Shown: positions 16,973 through 26,142, counted from the first letter of the stretch. The stretch: 64,000 nucleotides of DNA from an uncultured Eubacterium sp. (GCA_910583925.1 CAJTZJ010000010.1:17763-81762); one strand, 5' to 3'. A program made the numbers and translations. The notes: generated from the sequence alone by a model not told the origin.

Positions 16973-19054
16973 TTAAACCTCTTCAATGATTACGATTTTG
17001 TTGTAATCAACACCTCTTACCTCAAGCTCAATGCCGACATTCATAAGATAAGCTCCGCTCTTTTCATATGTTTCTCCGCCAAGAGTTAATGAGTAGCGCT
17101 TGTTTTCATCAAGTCCGTCAAATAGCATAGGAACACTTTTTTTGTAAAATCTTGTGCCGTTTGCAGCAATAAAAGCAACACTTTTAGTTTTATCATCGTT
17201 TACATATTGATTGAAAAGGATTTCGTCCTCATCAATATCCATAATTCTGTAAAGATTGCCGAATTGAACAACCTCTCTGATGTCCTTGTAAAGAACTATA
17301 TTCTTTTTGCAGATTTCAAGGTCACTATCAGAATATTTTATCAGATTTCCTCCGATACCGAGTGAGCCCTGCATAGCAATGTTGAATCTGAAATCAAGGG
17401 AGCAGGGCTTGTTAATGCCTGCAATATCTGTTACCCACGCACGCATGGCTTTTATCGGTCTTAAAAGTGTATATCCTTTTTGAATAACCATACGGTCAAT
17501 TCCATCGGTATTGTCACTTGTCCACACCTGGTCATAATGTGAAAGTGCGCCTAAATCAGCACGGCCTCCGCCGGAAGCGCAGCTTTCAACAGCAACATCC
17601 GGATGAAGCTTTTTAAGCTGATCAACAATATCATAAACTGCCTTGGTGTGGAGATACCAAAGCATCTGCGGGCAATCAAGATTTTCTGCTCCGGCTTCGG
17701 AAAACGGTCTGTTCATATCCCATTTGATATATTTAATATTGTGGTTTGTAAGCAAATCATTCAGGCAGTTGAATATGTATTCCTGAACTTCTTTTTTGGT
17801 CATATTCAGAACAAGCTGATTACGAAGCTCGTTTGAATATCTTGTATCAAAATGATATGCCCAATCGGGATGTGTTCTGTATAAATTGCTGTCTCTGTTA
17901 ACCATTTCAGGCTCAACCCAGATACCGAAATCCATTCCAAGTCCGTTTACCTTGCTGATAAGTTCATCAAGTCCGTTCGGGAATTTATCCTTGTTGACAA
18001 ACCAGTCGCCGAGTCCCGCTTTGTCGTTATTACGCTGCCCAAACCAGCCGTCATCCATAACGAAAAGTTCTACGCCTATTTTTGCAGCAATTTCCGCCAA
18101 TGCAGTCTGATTTTTACTGTTTACATCAAATTCTGTTGCTTCCCATGAGTTATAAAGAACGGGAAGAAGTTTATCATTAAAGCTTTTCGGAAGAACATGG
18201 TTTACAACAAATTTATTCATTTGTCTTGACATTTCGCCGAAGCCCTGTGTATGTCCGCAGAATACCTTCGGTGTATCAAATGCTTCGCCCGGTTTAAGCT
18301 CAAATTTGAAATCAAAGTCACTGATTCCCATAATAATTCTTGTTGAATGGAATAAATCCCTTTCGGCAATTACCTTGAAGTTTCCGCTGTATGCAAGAAT
18401 TCCAAAGTAAACATCGCCGCTTTTTTCATCTGCGTTCTGCGATGCAATGAAATAAGGGGATTGGTTATGTGATGTAGTACCTCTTCTGCTTTCACTTACA
18501 AAGGAGCCACCTTCAAGCGTGTTTTTTGTTTCAATATTTTCACTTCCCCAGGCGCCGTTTGTATTTCTGAAGGTATAGGGCTTCTTTGACGGCAGATTGA
18601 ATTCAGCGCTGAAAAGCTTTTCAAAGAAAACAGAAGTATCGGAATGGTTTTCAACTGCAGTCCATCTTGTAATAATATCATTGTCATCGCTGACAGCGTA
18701 GTTCAGTGTAATGATGAAGGGATAAACCTTGTCTGAAAATCTGAGCTTCAGCGTGTTTTTGTCAATATCATAGCCGTTATACTGCAATAAAATATCACGG
18801 CAGCCGTCTGAAAACTCTGCTTTTAATGCACTGCCTCTGTAAACCGTCTGTCCGAAAGCGGTGTATTCCTGCTTGTATTCATCAAGCATGGATATATTAG
18901 AATTCTGTTCGCATACATTTTTGATAAAATAATCGTTTGTGTCGCATTTTCTGCCCCAGTGAAGATGACGGTTGTATCCGAATTTATCAACACCGAATAC
19001 ATAGTGGGTGTTCTTTGTTTCAAGAACAAAAATATTATTTTTGCAAATAATCAT
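16973..19054 (-). CDS. Alpha-galactosidase, glycoside hydrolase family 36
   Basis: A 693-residue retaining alpha-galactosidase. An N-terminal beta-sandwich (1-about 310) is followed by a TIM barrel with FVMDDGWFGQRNNDKAGLGD, GIWVEPEMVN, nucleophile Asp in YIKWDMNRPF, ESCASGGGRADLG and acid/base Asp in VWTSDNTDGIDR, then a C-terminal beta domain. There is no signal peptide, so it is cytoplasmic, hydrolysing melibiose/raffinose-type sugars after uptake. SD AAAGGAGAA precedes the ATG. It is divergent from the AraC gene, which probably controls it. Confidence 0.93.
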   Translation of the reverse strand: MIICKNNIFVLETKNTHYVFGVDKFGYNRHLHWGRKCDTNDYFIKNVCEQNSNISMLDEYKQEYTAFGQTVYRGSALKAEFSDGCRDILLQYNGYDIDKNTLKLRFSDKVYPFIITLNYAVSDDNDIITRWTAVENHSDTSVFFEKLFSAEFNLPSKKPYTFRNTNGAWGSENIETKNTLEGGSFVSESRRGTTSHNQSPYFIASQNADEKSGDVYFGILAYSGNFKVIAERDLFHSTRIIMGISDFDFKFELKPGEAFDTPKVFCGHTQGFGEMSRQMNKFVVNHVLPKSFNDKLLPVLYNSWEATEFDVNSKNQTALAEIAAKIGVELFVMDDGWFGQRNNDKAGLGDWFVNKDKFPNGLDELISKVNGLGMDFGIWVEPEMVNRDSNLYRTHPDWAYHFDTRYSNELRNQLVLNMTKKEVQEYIFNCLNDLLTNHNIKYIKWDMNRPFSEAGAENLDCPQMLWYLHTKAVYDIVDQLKKLHPDVAVESCASGGGRADLGALSHYDQVWTSDNTDGIDRMVIQKGYTLLRPIKAMRAWVTDIAGINKPCSLDFRFNIAMQGSLGIGGNLIKYSDSDLEICKKNIVLYKDIREVVQFGNLYRIMDIDEDEILFNQYVNDDKTKSVAFIAANGTRFYKKSVPMLFDGLDENKRYSLTLGGETYEKSGAYLMNVGIELEVRGVDYNKIVIIEEV

Positions 19055-19105
19055 TTATGTGTTCTCCTTTATGGTTGACATTATTTGCTTTTTTGAATAT
19101 TATTA

Positions 19106-19117
19106 AAATATCACAAA
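19106..19117 (-). promoter_or_regulatory. Candidate AraC-regulator motif, copy 1 (GH36 side)
   Basis: Read on the minus strand the site is TTTGTGATATTT, which sits about 50 bp upstream of the GH36 start. The 11-mer TTGTGATATTT recurs at 20004-20014 before the transporter unit. Both flank the AraC gene, so a shared operator is a reasonable inference. Confidence 0.4.
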
Positions 19118-19168
19118 TTAAGTAGTGCATAAATAAGAAATATTAAGAAATATGTTAGGATTATAACG

Positions 19169-19981
19169 ATGATTGAAAAGTTTAAAAACTTTACTGCTTT
19201 GTATGATGAAAACGAACCGCTCAAGATAGATATTGTCGGCGAAACATATTGCGATAAAACCTTTAAAATTGAAAGAAAGGTTTCCGACTTAAATGCTCTT
19301 GAATTTATTATAGACGGCAAAGGAACCCTTGATATAGGAAATCAGCATTTAATTCCTGAAAAGAATGATGTTTTTTTTCTGAAGAAAGGAAGTTTTCATA
19401 AATACAGAACGGATTCAAATCATCCGTGGCATAAATTCTGGATTGTTTTTAACGGGGATTTCGCCGAAAGCTTAATCAAATGCTATCTTCCGAAAGATGT
19501 TTATCTGTTTAAAAACTGCAATGCCGTTAAAAGGTATTTTGAAGAAATTGTAGAAACTACAAGAAAAGATTTGCCGTATGATATAATGGTAAACAGAATT
19601 ACAATAAGCCTTATGCATATTTTTATTTATATACGAAACAGAGTTATTATGGATAACGAGGAATTACCCGATATTATCAGAAAGAATCTTGATGAATCCG
19701 TTGAAAGCGCATTTAATCTTGATAATCTCTGCCGAAGTGTGAATTATTCAAAAAATTATGTTATCCATGTTTTTAAAAATAAATATAAGTTAACCCCTTA
19801 TCAATATTTTCTTGATAAAAAAATTGAGGCTGCAAAAACATATTTAATACATACGAATTTAAGCGTTGGCAGTATTGCAAATACGCTTCATTATGCAGAT
19901 CAGCAGTATTTTTCCTCAAGCTTTAAAAAGGCAACGGGCTGCTCGCCGTTAGAGTACAGAAGAAAGACACAAAGAGATTAG
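19169..19981 (+). CDS. AraC-family transcriptional regulator
   Basis: A 270-residue regulator with an N-terminal cupin-type sugar-sensing domain (DFIIDGKGTLDIGNQ-like region about 45-95, here FIIDGKGTLDIGNQHLIPEK) and two C-terminal helix-turn-helix motifs (NLDNLCRSVNYSKNYVIHVF; SVGSIANTLHYADQQYFSSS; the family end CSPLEYRR). It sits between GH36 (divergent) and the phosphoesterase/transporter genes (same direction). It is the likely activator of the local alpha-galactoside genes. Confidence 0.9.
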   Translation: MIEKFKNFTALYDENEPLKIDIVGETYCDKTFKIERKVSDLNALEFIIDGKGTLDIGNQHLIPEKNDVFFLKKGSFHKYRTDSNHPWHKFWIVFNGDFAESLIKCYLPKDVYLFKNCNAVKRYFEEIVETTRKDLPYDIMVNRITISLMHIFIYIRNRVIMDNEELPDIIRKNLDESVESAFNLDNLCRSVNYSKNYVIHVFKNKYKLTPYQYFLDKKIEAAKTYLIHTNLSVGSIANTLHYADQQYFSSSFKKATGCSPLEYRRKTQRD

Positions 19982-20003
19982 TAAAGGTTTATTAAATATT
20001 TTA

Positions 20004-20014
20004 TTGTGATATTT
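20004..20014 (+). promoter_or_regulatory. Candidate AraC-regulator motif, copy 2 (transporter side)
   Basis: TTGTGATATTT lies about 110 bp before the phosphoesterase start, in the same orientation relative to its gene as copy 1 is to GH36. A related CAGTGATAATC follows 20 bp later, compatible with the paired half-sites of AraC proteins. Confidence 0.4.
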
Positions 20015-20117
20015 ATCGTATAAACAGTGATAATCTTAACATTATAGACGACATTTCCTATTTATAATGGCAGTTATATATGATATATTACATTATTATA
20101 AAAAGGGGGGAAGATAT

Positions 20118-21425
20118 ATGGAAAAGCCATTTTCCTTTTTCCTTGTAACGGATACACATTATTTTGACAGCTCATTCGGCAGAACCGGACCGGCTTATGA
20201 AGAAAGAAGCCGAACGGATCAAAAATGTGTTGCCGAAACACCTGCCATTATTGATGCAGGCTTTAAGCAGATTGCCGAGGATACGCAAACGGATGTCATT
20301 TTAATTCCCGGCGATTTGGTCTACAGAGGTGAATATCAGAGTCATGTTGGGTTCAGAGAAAGGCTTTATCGGCTTAAAGAACAGGGAAAAAAGATTTACT
20401 TAATTACAGCCCGTCACGACTATGGCGGAGAATCTGCAGAATTTATTGATGATAAGGTTGTTCCTGTAAAGGGTATGCCGAGAGAAGAGCTCAGAGATTT
20501 TTATAAGGATTTCGGATTTGACGATGCAATCAGCGAGCATAAGGACAGCATGAGCTATGTTGCTCAGCTTGCAGACGGAATCAGACTTCTTGCTCTTAAC
20601 TGCGATGGAGACTGCAAAGATTTTAAAGGCATCTGGGATAATCAGATGGAATGGGCTCTTGAACAAATAAGGGAAGCCCATAAAAGCGGAAACTATATAT
20701 TTGCGATGACGCATTATCCGCTTTTGCCCTTTTCGGCTATTATGAATCTGATAGGTGATGCAAAGCTTACGGCTTGGGAAGATACTGCAGAAAAGCTTGC
20801 CGATGCAGGCGTTGATTTGATTTTTACAGGGCATATGCATGCGCAGGCTGTTACGGAATATATAACCAAAAAAGGCAATCGGATTACCGATGTGCAGACA
20901 GGCTGTTTTGTAGGCTGCCCTTGTGCATACAGGCGTGTTACTTTTGAAAATCAGGATACGATTGATATTCAATCATACACCATTAATGATTTTGATTATG
21001 ATAAAAATGGTAAAACTGCCGAGGAATATTTCAGGTGGCGATTTGACAGAATGATTTTATGGAAAATGGAGGAAATTCTTCCGAAACCCATTAAAAAGCT
21101 TCTTGACAAATTTACGCTGAAAAAGCTTGGAAGGCTTTTGTTCTTCAGGGTTGATGAAAGTATTAAAAACAGATTTGCCGTTGATGTCGGTGTTGAACTT
21201 GTGCGAAATATCTTTTTGGGCAATGAGCCGTATGTTAAAGGTACACCGATGTACGAAGCAATGGCTAAGCTTTTGAAAAGGCTTCATTTTGTTACGCATA
21301 TACTTGAAAAAAAGCTTGGCAAAAGCAATCCGGTTCTTGCAGATATTGATACCTTTGTTCTTTCTATGCTTGGTGATGAGGAACAAAGAGATTATAATTT
21401 AAAATTAAAGATTAACAGGGGGTAA
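20118..21425 (+). CDS. Metallophosphoesterase with altered GNHD motif
   Basis: A 435-residue calcineurin-like protein. It shows VTDTHYFDS, IPGDLVYRGEYQ, MTHYPLLPF and FTGHMHAQA, but the GNHD motif is replaced by TARHDYGG. The Asn that bridges the two metals in this family is thus Arg. ATG 20118 has SD AAGGGGGG; an upstream in-frame ATG at 20067 has none. The transporter gene starts 5 nt after its stop and its SD overlaps the gene end, so they are coexpressed under probable AraC control. It may be inactive, single-metal or regulatory; no signal peptide. Confidence 0.8.
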   Translation: MEKPFSFFLVTDTHYFDSSFGRTGPAYEERSRTDQKCVAETPAIIDAGFKQIAEDTQTDVILIPGDLVYRGEYQSHVGFRERLYRLKEQGKKIYLITARHDYGGESAEFIDDKVVPVKGMPREELRDFYKDFGFDDAISEHKDSMSYVAQLADGIRLLALNCDGDCKDFKGIWDNQMEWALEQIREAHKSGNYIFAMTHYPLLPFSAIMNLIGDAKLTAWEDTAEKLADAGVDLIFTGHMHAQAVTEYITKKGNRITDVQTGCFVGCPCAYRRVTFENQDTIDIQSYTINDFDYDKNGKTAEEYFRWRFDRMILWKMEEILPKPIKKLLDKFTLKKLGRLLFFRVDESIKNRFAVDVGVELVRNIFLGNEPYVKGTPMYEAMAKLLKRLHFVTHILEKKLGKSNPVLADIDTFVLSMLGDEEQRDYNLKLKINRG

Positions 21426-21430
21426 TTATC

Positions 21431-22900
21431 GTGTCTGAATTAGCGTCAAAAGCTAAAATCTACGATCCAAATCAAAAACATTTAAAAGCCAATGAATTTA
21501 TTCTGTATCTTGTGGCAGTTTTCTTTTACACAATGATGACAGGTGCCGTGGGTTCCTACAGAAATGACTATTTAGTTAATGTACTTACACTTTCTCCTAA
21601 AAATGTAACGCTGTTTAATACATTAACCTCAATTATTCCGTTTGTTCTTAATATTTTTATTACAATATATATTGACGGCAGAAGAGTCGGTAAGGGGGGA
21701 AAGTTCAGACCGCTTGCTTTGCTTGTGGCAATTCCTACAGGTGTTTTTCTTGTGCTTTCATTCTATGCTCCGTCAGGATTAACAGGCACAATGCTTATGA
21801 TTTATCTTATAACCGTTGCTGTTGCCTGGGCAGTATGTACCAATTTCGGAGATACAGTAAATAAGGTTGCTATTGTTCTGACTCCTAATCTGAAGGAAAG
21901 AGATACCGTTATGTCTTTCAGAGGTATTGTATCTGCTGTCGGTAATTCAGCTCCGCTTGTTGTTGAGCTTGTTATTGCATTTATGGTTAAGGATAAGGGG
22001 CTTCGATATATTCTTGTTGCTTCGCTCTGCAGTGTGTTCGGTATTATCACAATGCTGCTTGGTATGAAAACCGTTCGTGAAAGGATTACATACAGCAATC
22101 AAAGAAAAAACCCTGTTGAGGGATTTGCAGATATTCTTAAAAACAAGTATTCATGGACGATTATCTTCTCTGAGTTTTTAAAGAGCTTCCGCGGTATTTC
22201 AACATATATGGGTGTTTTTCTGGCAGAGGCTTTGCTGGGTCCCGGTAAATTCTTGCTCTTCGGTCTTCCTACAGGTATCGGAACAGCGGTTGGTATGCTT
22301 GTAATAAATTTCCTTCTTAAAAAGTTCAATTCAAAGCAGTTATATATTGCAAGCGGTATTTATTCTGTGTTTGCAAATGTTGTTGCCTTTGGAATTGGCT
22401 ATACTTATTTCAAATCGCCGAGTCCGGTTCTGCAGATAGTATTTGTTGCATCGCTGTTTCTTATCGGTTTGCAGTTTGGTGCTTCAAACCTGCTTCCGAC
22501 GATGTTTCAGGCAGATGTACTTGAAACAATTGAACTTAAAACAGGTAAAAGGCTTGATGCTTCACTGCCATTTATTATCGGTATAGGAACTATGATTTCA
22601 GGAACAATTGCTTCTGCGCTTGCTCCCCAGGTTTTATATGGCACAAAGGTTCCGATTATTGAATATGTTCAGGCGGTTGATGGTGTAGCACAGGAACAGA
22701 GTCTGCATACAAAAATAATGCTTTTGTTTTTCTATACAATTGTTCATGGTATTATGATGTTCCTTGCAGGTGTGCCGTTCTTCTTCTATAAGCTGACAGG
22801 CAAAACCAAGGATGATATCCATAATGCAGTTCTTGAACAGCGCGCAAAGCTGGCCGCTGAAAAAGGAGAAGCTGTAGAAGAAAATGCTGAAGAAGCATAA
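21431..22900 (+). CDS. GPH/MFS-type sugar:cation symporter
   Basis: A 489-residue polytopic membrane protein with about 12 predicted helices. It resembles the glycoside-pentoside-hexuronide (MelB-like, MFS_2) family, including a DTVNKVAIVLTPNLKERD-type cytoplasmic loop after helix 4 and the duplicated layout. The start is GTG at 21431 behind AGGGGG. Located with GH36, GH27 and an AraC regulator, it probably imports an alpha-galactoside. Specificity is inferred from neighbours only. The tail is acidic (EKGEAVEENAEEA). Confidence 0.85.
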   Translation: MSELASKAKIYDPNQKHLKANEFILYLVAVFFYTMMTGAVGSYRNDYLVNVLTLSPKNVTLFNTLTSIIPFVLNIFITIYIDGRRVGKGGKFRPLALLVAIPTGVFLVLSFYAPSGLTGTMLMIYLITVAVAWAVCTNFGDTVNKVAIVLTPNLKERDTVMSFRGIVSAVGNSAPLVVELVIAFMVKDKGLRYILVASLCSVFGIITMLLGMKTVRERITYSNQRKNPVEGFADILKNKYSWTIIFSEFLKSFRGISTYMGVFLAEALLGPGKFLLFGLPTGIGTAVGMLVINFLLKKFNSKQLYIASGIYSVFANVVAFGIGYTYFKSPSPVLQIVFVASLFLIGLQFGASNLLPTMFQADVLETIELKTGKRLDASLPFIIGIGTMISGTIASALAPQVLYGTKVPIIEYVQAVDGVAQEQSLHTKIMLLFFYTIVHGIMMFLAGVPFFFYKLTGKTKDDIHNAVLEQRAKLAAEKGEAVEENAEEA

Positions 22901-22922
22901 ATATATTTGACTGCAAAGTTTT

Positions 22923-22953
22923 AAAGAGTGTGGGTTTTATCCACACTCTTTTT
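22923..22953 (+). terminator. Terminator of the transporter unit
   Basis: Stem AAAGAGTGTGG / CCACACTCTTT around GTTTTAT, followed by Ts. Confidence 0.88.
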
Positions 22954-22991
22954 ACTGTGCTGAATTTTGCTTGTCAGAGTCTTTGATAACA

Positions 22992-23017
22992 ATAAAAAGC
23001 AGCCCTTAGGGCTGCTT
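22992..23017 (-). terminator. Terminator of the Nudix-GH27 unit
   Basis: Stem AAGCAGCCC / GGGCTGCTT with a 3-nt loop, followed on the minus strand by TTTTTATT. Confidence 0.85.
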
Positions 23018-23023
23018 ATCGTT

Positions 23024-24754
23024 TTATTTGCTTATTCTGTAAACCTTGACGCCGTGCTTCGGCATTGAAGCGGAAAGTATGCTTGTTGAAAATTTTTCAT
23101 TGCTCCATAATTCGTGAATATTATATGAGGAATGAGTGTCAAATCCAAGGTAATCATCTTCGGCAAGCTCGTTCAGATCAAATGAAAGACCTTTTGGTTT
23201 GCTGCTTGTATTAAAGAAGCAAAGGGCTGTATCGCCGTTTGCCAGCGGACGGGCAAGAATATCTATGCCGGATACTTTTTTTACTCTTTTAGCAGCCTTG
23301 CCGAGCGGATCCTGGTCAATAGCAATCAAATCTCTGTTTGTAACAATATTAAGAACAGGATGATTTTCAACAGCAGTTCCGTCTTCATTTACGAAATTTC
23401 TTATATCATTTCCGAGAACAAGCGGAGCAGCCATCATACACCAAAGTGAGAAATGCGCTCTGTTTTCATCTTCCGTAAGCTTTCCGTTTCCAACCTCAAG
23501 CATATCCGGATCATTCCAGGCACCCGGCTTTGAATATTTGTAAAGCTTTATATTATGACAATAAATAAGATAAATGCTTTTCCAGAATGGCATAATATCA
23601 TGCGTTGTACGCCACATATTGCCTGCCTTAGCGCCCCATTTATGCGGAAGCGAGGTGCCCCATTCGCATATGGAGAAAATAATCGGCTTTTCGGGATTTC
23701 CTGTTTTTTCGGAAACGGCTTTGGTAGCTTTTTTTATTTCTCTTGCCATTCTTGAATATTGAGTATAAGAACTGTCAGCCAAAGTACGGGCAGGGTTTTT
23801 TAAAACAATTTCGTTTTCTCCTGCCTGTAAATCAACCATAAGCTGTAATCTTCCCGTTGCATTAAAGCCTTTGGTTTTCTGCGCGAACACCTCGTGAATT
23901 TCGCCGTTTACGATTATCTGAAGATATTGCTCATGATGAAGATTAAAGCTTTTATAAATGAGAAGTGTAAGAACATATTTTCCGCTGAGCTCAACAACCG
24001 GTCTGAAGGTTGCTGTGCCTGCGTTATGATTTAACAGACCGACTGCTTTTCCGCTTGGAAGTCTTTTGATGTTTACAATCTGTGCTCTGCCTGTAAATGC
24101 GGCATCCTCGGGTTTTAAAGTGCATTCAACGGCTTTCCCAGGTCTGTTCAGCTCAATGCCCTCAATAACAGGGGCATCGCCGCTAATCTTTTTGTTGTGG
24201 CAAAAATCGTATTTGAAGAATTCACAGCCCCATTCGGCAATTGTTTTTGCATCAATAGCTTCGTTTCCAAGGCTTGCGGGTAAATCCTCGCAGGTTAATG
24301 TTCCGTTTGAAGAATAAAGTCCAACCTTCATTCCCATATGATTTATTTTCTCAATAACAGCAGGAATTCCTGATGGGAATTTTCCAAGGTCGCCCTGTAA
24401 TCTTCCGTTTTCATCACGGAAAGAGCTGTGCCAGCAATCGTCAATATTTATGTATTGATATCCTGCGTCTGTAAGACCGGAAAGTCGCATAGCGGCAGCC
24501 GTGCTGAGAATGAGTTCCTCGCTTATATTCTGTTTAAAGGTGTTCCAGCTGCTCCATCCCATCGGTGGGGTAAGTGCAGCGCCGCTGTCATAATCTTCAA
24601 CCTCATCGGTATTGATAGTAAGCTTTGTGGGAACGCCCATTTTTTCAAGTGCACAAAGCGGGCATTTTCCGTTTTTTCTGTAATTTACAAACCAGCTTAT
24701 GAAATACAAAAGACCGATAAGCACTACTATAAGTAATAAAATAAGAAACCACAT
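23024..24754 (-). CDS. Membrane-anchored alpha-galactosidase-like GH27 with inserted domain
   Basis: A 576-residue GH27/clan-D enzyme. Catalytic barrel: LTPPMGWSSWNTF (about 61), INIDDCWHSS, nucleophile Asp183 in FFKYDFCHNKK, then FSICEWGTS, acid/base Asp in GAWNDPDMLEVG and a C-terminal beta domain. Two oddities. First, residues 1-23 are one hydrophobic helix followed by NYRKNGKCPLC; positive charges after it predict a cytoplasm-facing enzyme tethered to the membrane. Second, about 140 residues (about 188-327) rich in beta strands are inserted after the nucleophile, resembling a carbohydrate-binding module. It is last in the unit after the membrane-protein and Nudix genes. Confidence 0.87.
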   Translation of the reverse strand: MWFLILLLIVVLIGLLYFISWFVNYRKNGKCPLCALEKMGVPTKLTINTDEVEDYDSGAALTPPMGWSSWNTFKQNISEELILSTAAAMRLSGLTDAGYQYINIDDCWHSSFRDENGRLQGDLGKFPSGIPAVIEKINHMGMKVGLYSSNGTLTCEDLPASLGNEAIDAKTIAEWGCEFFKYDFCHNKKISGDAPVIEGIELNRPGKAVECTLKPEDAAFTGRAQIVNIKRLPSGKAVGLLNHNAGTATFRPVVELSGKYVLTLLIYKSFNLHHEQYLQIIVNGEIHEVFAQKTKGFNATGRLQLMVDLQAGENEIVLKNPARTLADSSYTQYSRMAREIKKATKAVSEKTGNPEKPIIFSICEWGTSLPHKWGAKAGNMWRTTHDIMPFWKSIYLIYCHNIKLYKYSKPGAWNDPDMLEVGNGKLTEDENRAHFSLWCMMAAPLVLGNDIRNFVNEDGTAVENHPVLNIVTNRDLIAIDQDPLGKAAKRVKKVSGIDILARPLANGDTALCFFNTSSKPKGLSFDLNELAEDDYLGFDTHSSYNIHELWSNEKFSTSILSASMPKHGVKVYRISK

Positions 24755-24774
24755 AAAATATACCTCTTTAATTT

Positions 24775-25281
24775 TTATCCGAAAACAGCGTTTCCAACGA
24801 AAAGTGAAAGCAAGGTTATAATAAGCCCTGCAATGAATACACCTACTGATATAACGCCAAAGGATTTCTTTTTATCAAGATGAAGAAGAGATGCAAGAAG
24901 TGCACCTGTCCATCCGCCTGTTCCCGGCAAAGGAATTGCAACAAACAAAAGAAGCCCCCATATTCCGTATTTATCAATTTTATCTCTCTTTTTAAGTGTT
25001 TTTTCCTCAAGCCAAAAGATAATTCTGTTTATTCCCGGAACTTTTTTAAGAACCTCGAAAATCCAGTTTATTAAAAGTAAAATAAACGGAATAGGTAATA
25101 TGTTACCTAAAAAACTGATGATAAATCCGACAAACGGATTCATCTGCAGCAAAACAATTGCCGTAAACATTCCCAGCCTGCATTCAAGAATGGGACAAAG
25201 TGATATAATAAATACAACCAGCCAATCGGGTATTCCGTGGGCAGTTAAAAACTGCTGCAGTGTTTCGCAGATTTCCTGCAT
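24775..25281 (-). CDS. Putative small multidrug export family membrane protein (COG2426)
   Basis: A 168-residue polytopic protein with four to five hydrophobic helices. Segments SLCPILECRLGMFTAI, NILPIPFILLLI and FVAIPLPGTGGWTGALLASL match the Sm_multidrug_ex family, whose function is poorly established despite its name. It starts 15 bp after the Nudix gene stop and ends 20 bp before the GH27 start, so the three form one unit. Confidence 0.8.
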   Translation of the reverse strand: MQEICETLQQFLTAHGIPDWLVVFIISLCPILECRLGMFTAIVLLQMNPFVGFIISFLGNILPIPFILLLINWIFEVLKKVPGINRIIFWLEEKTLKKRDKIDKYGIWGLLLFVAIPLPGTGGWTGALLASLLHLDKKKSFGVISVGVFIAGLIITLLSLFVGNAVFG

Positions 25282-25296
25282 AATATCTCTCCTAAA

Positions 25297-26016
25297 TCAG
25301 ATATAATTATTTTGGTTTAAAAAATTGTGGGCTGCCGTGATAATGTTTTTATCATTATCAAATTTCAAAAGACTCAGCGCTCTGTCGTAGGTAAGCCAGA
25401 TATAATCTTCAATTTCCTCTGCCTGAATAGAGGTTGAGGTGTCCTGCGTTGTGCCGACAAAAATTGAAACAACCTTTTCAATTCTGTTTTGAATTTTATA
25501 TTTGGAAATACATTCAAAGCCTTCAATAAGACGCATATGGATTCCCGTTTCTTCAAGCACTTCACGAAGAGCTGTTTCCTCTTTGGTTTCGCCCATTTCA
25601 ATATGGCCCTTTGGAAATCCCCAATGAGCCGAACGCCTGTTTTTTATAAGTAGGTATCTTATTTCGCCTTTAATATCTCTGAAAACAACAGCTCCGCAGC
25701 TGCTTTCATAAAGGCATTCAATTTTATAATTCGGAAAATCCTTTTCAATATCAATATATTCCCGTATATCATTGATAATGAATCTTGTGCTTTTAGGGGC
25801 AACAATCCAAATGAATTTTCCGTTTTTTCTGTTGCTTAAAACCGCTATAACTCGTCCATCAAAATTACTGACCGGATGATGAATTCCCATGATGAATGCG
25901 CCTTGGTTTTCAGTATTGTAAACAGTTCCGTAATTAAGTGGATAATTATAGCCCGTTTTTTCATCTGTAGAGCCAATCGGCTTAACGACCCTGACTCTGA
26001 CATATTTACCGAGCAT
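25297..26016 (-). CDS. Nudix hydrolase with N-terminal inorganic-pyrophosphatase-like domain
   Basis: A 239-residue two-domain protein. Residues about 108-235 are a Nudix domain with the box GHIEMGETKEETALREVLEE (about 137 onward; catalytic REVLEE). Residues 1-98 (GKYVRVRVVKPIGS, YPLNYGTVY, GRVIAVLSN, WIVAPKSTRF) resemble the small Firmicutes inorganic-pyrophosphatase-like family, judged by pattern memory. The fold may be only a scaffold, since the acidic metal-site residues of true pyrophosphatases are not obvious. It is first in a unit with the membrane protein and GH27. Substrate unknown. Confidence 0.8.
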   Translation of the reverse strand: MLGKYVRVRVVKPIGSTDEKTGYNYPLNYGTVYNTENQGAFIMGIHHPVSNFDGRVIAVLSNRKNGKFIWIVAPKSTRFIINDIREYIDIEKDFPNYKIECLYESSCGAVVFRDIKGEIRYLLIKNRRSAHWGFPKGHIEMGETKEETALREVLEETGIHMRLIEGFECISKYKIQNRIEKVVSIFVGTTQDTSTSIQAEEIEDYIWLTYDRALSLLKFDNDKNIITAAHNFLNQNNYI

Positions 26017-26100
26017 GATTTCACCACCGAGTTAAAGAATAAAATATAAAATAATTATATAACAAATAGAAGTAATATACAAGCATTAATTACATTTATA

Positions 26101-26142
26101 ATAAAAAGAGTATTACAAAAAAGTTATTTTGTAATACTCTTT
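26101..26142 (-). terminator. Terminator of the LCP gene
   Basis: A 16-bp stem (26105-26120 with 26127-26142), 6-nt loop, then TTTTTAT on the minus strand. Confidence 0.88.

Noticed and set aside
20400..20972. A 190-codon minus-strand frame inside the metallophosphoesterase
   Set aside because: Shadow of a real gene: Cys/His/Ile-rich nonsense with no SD.
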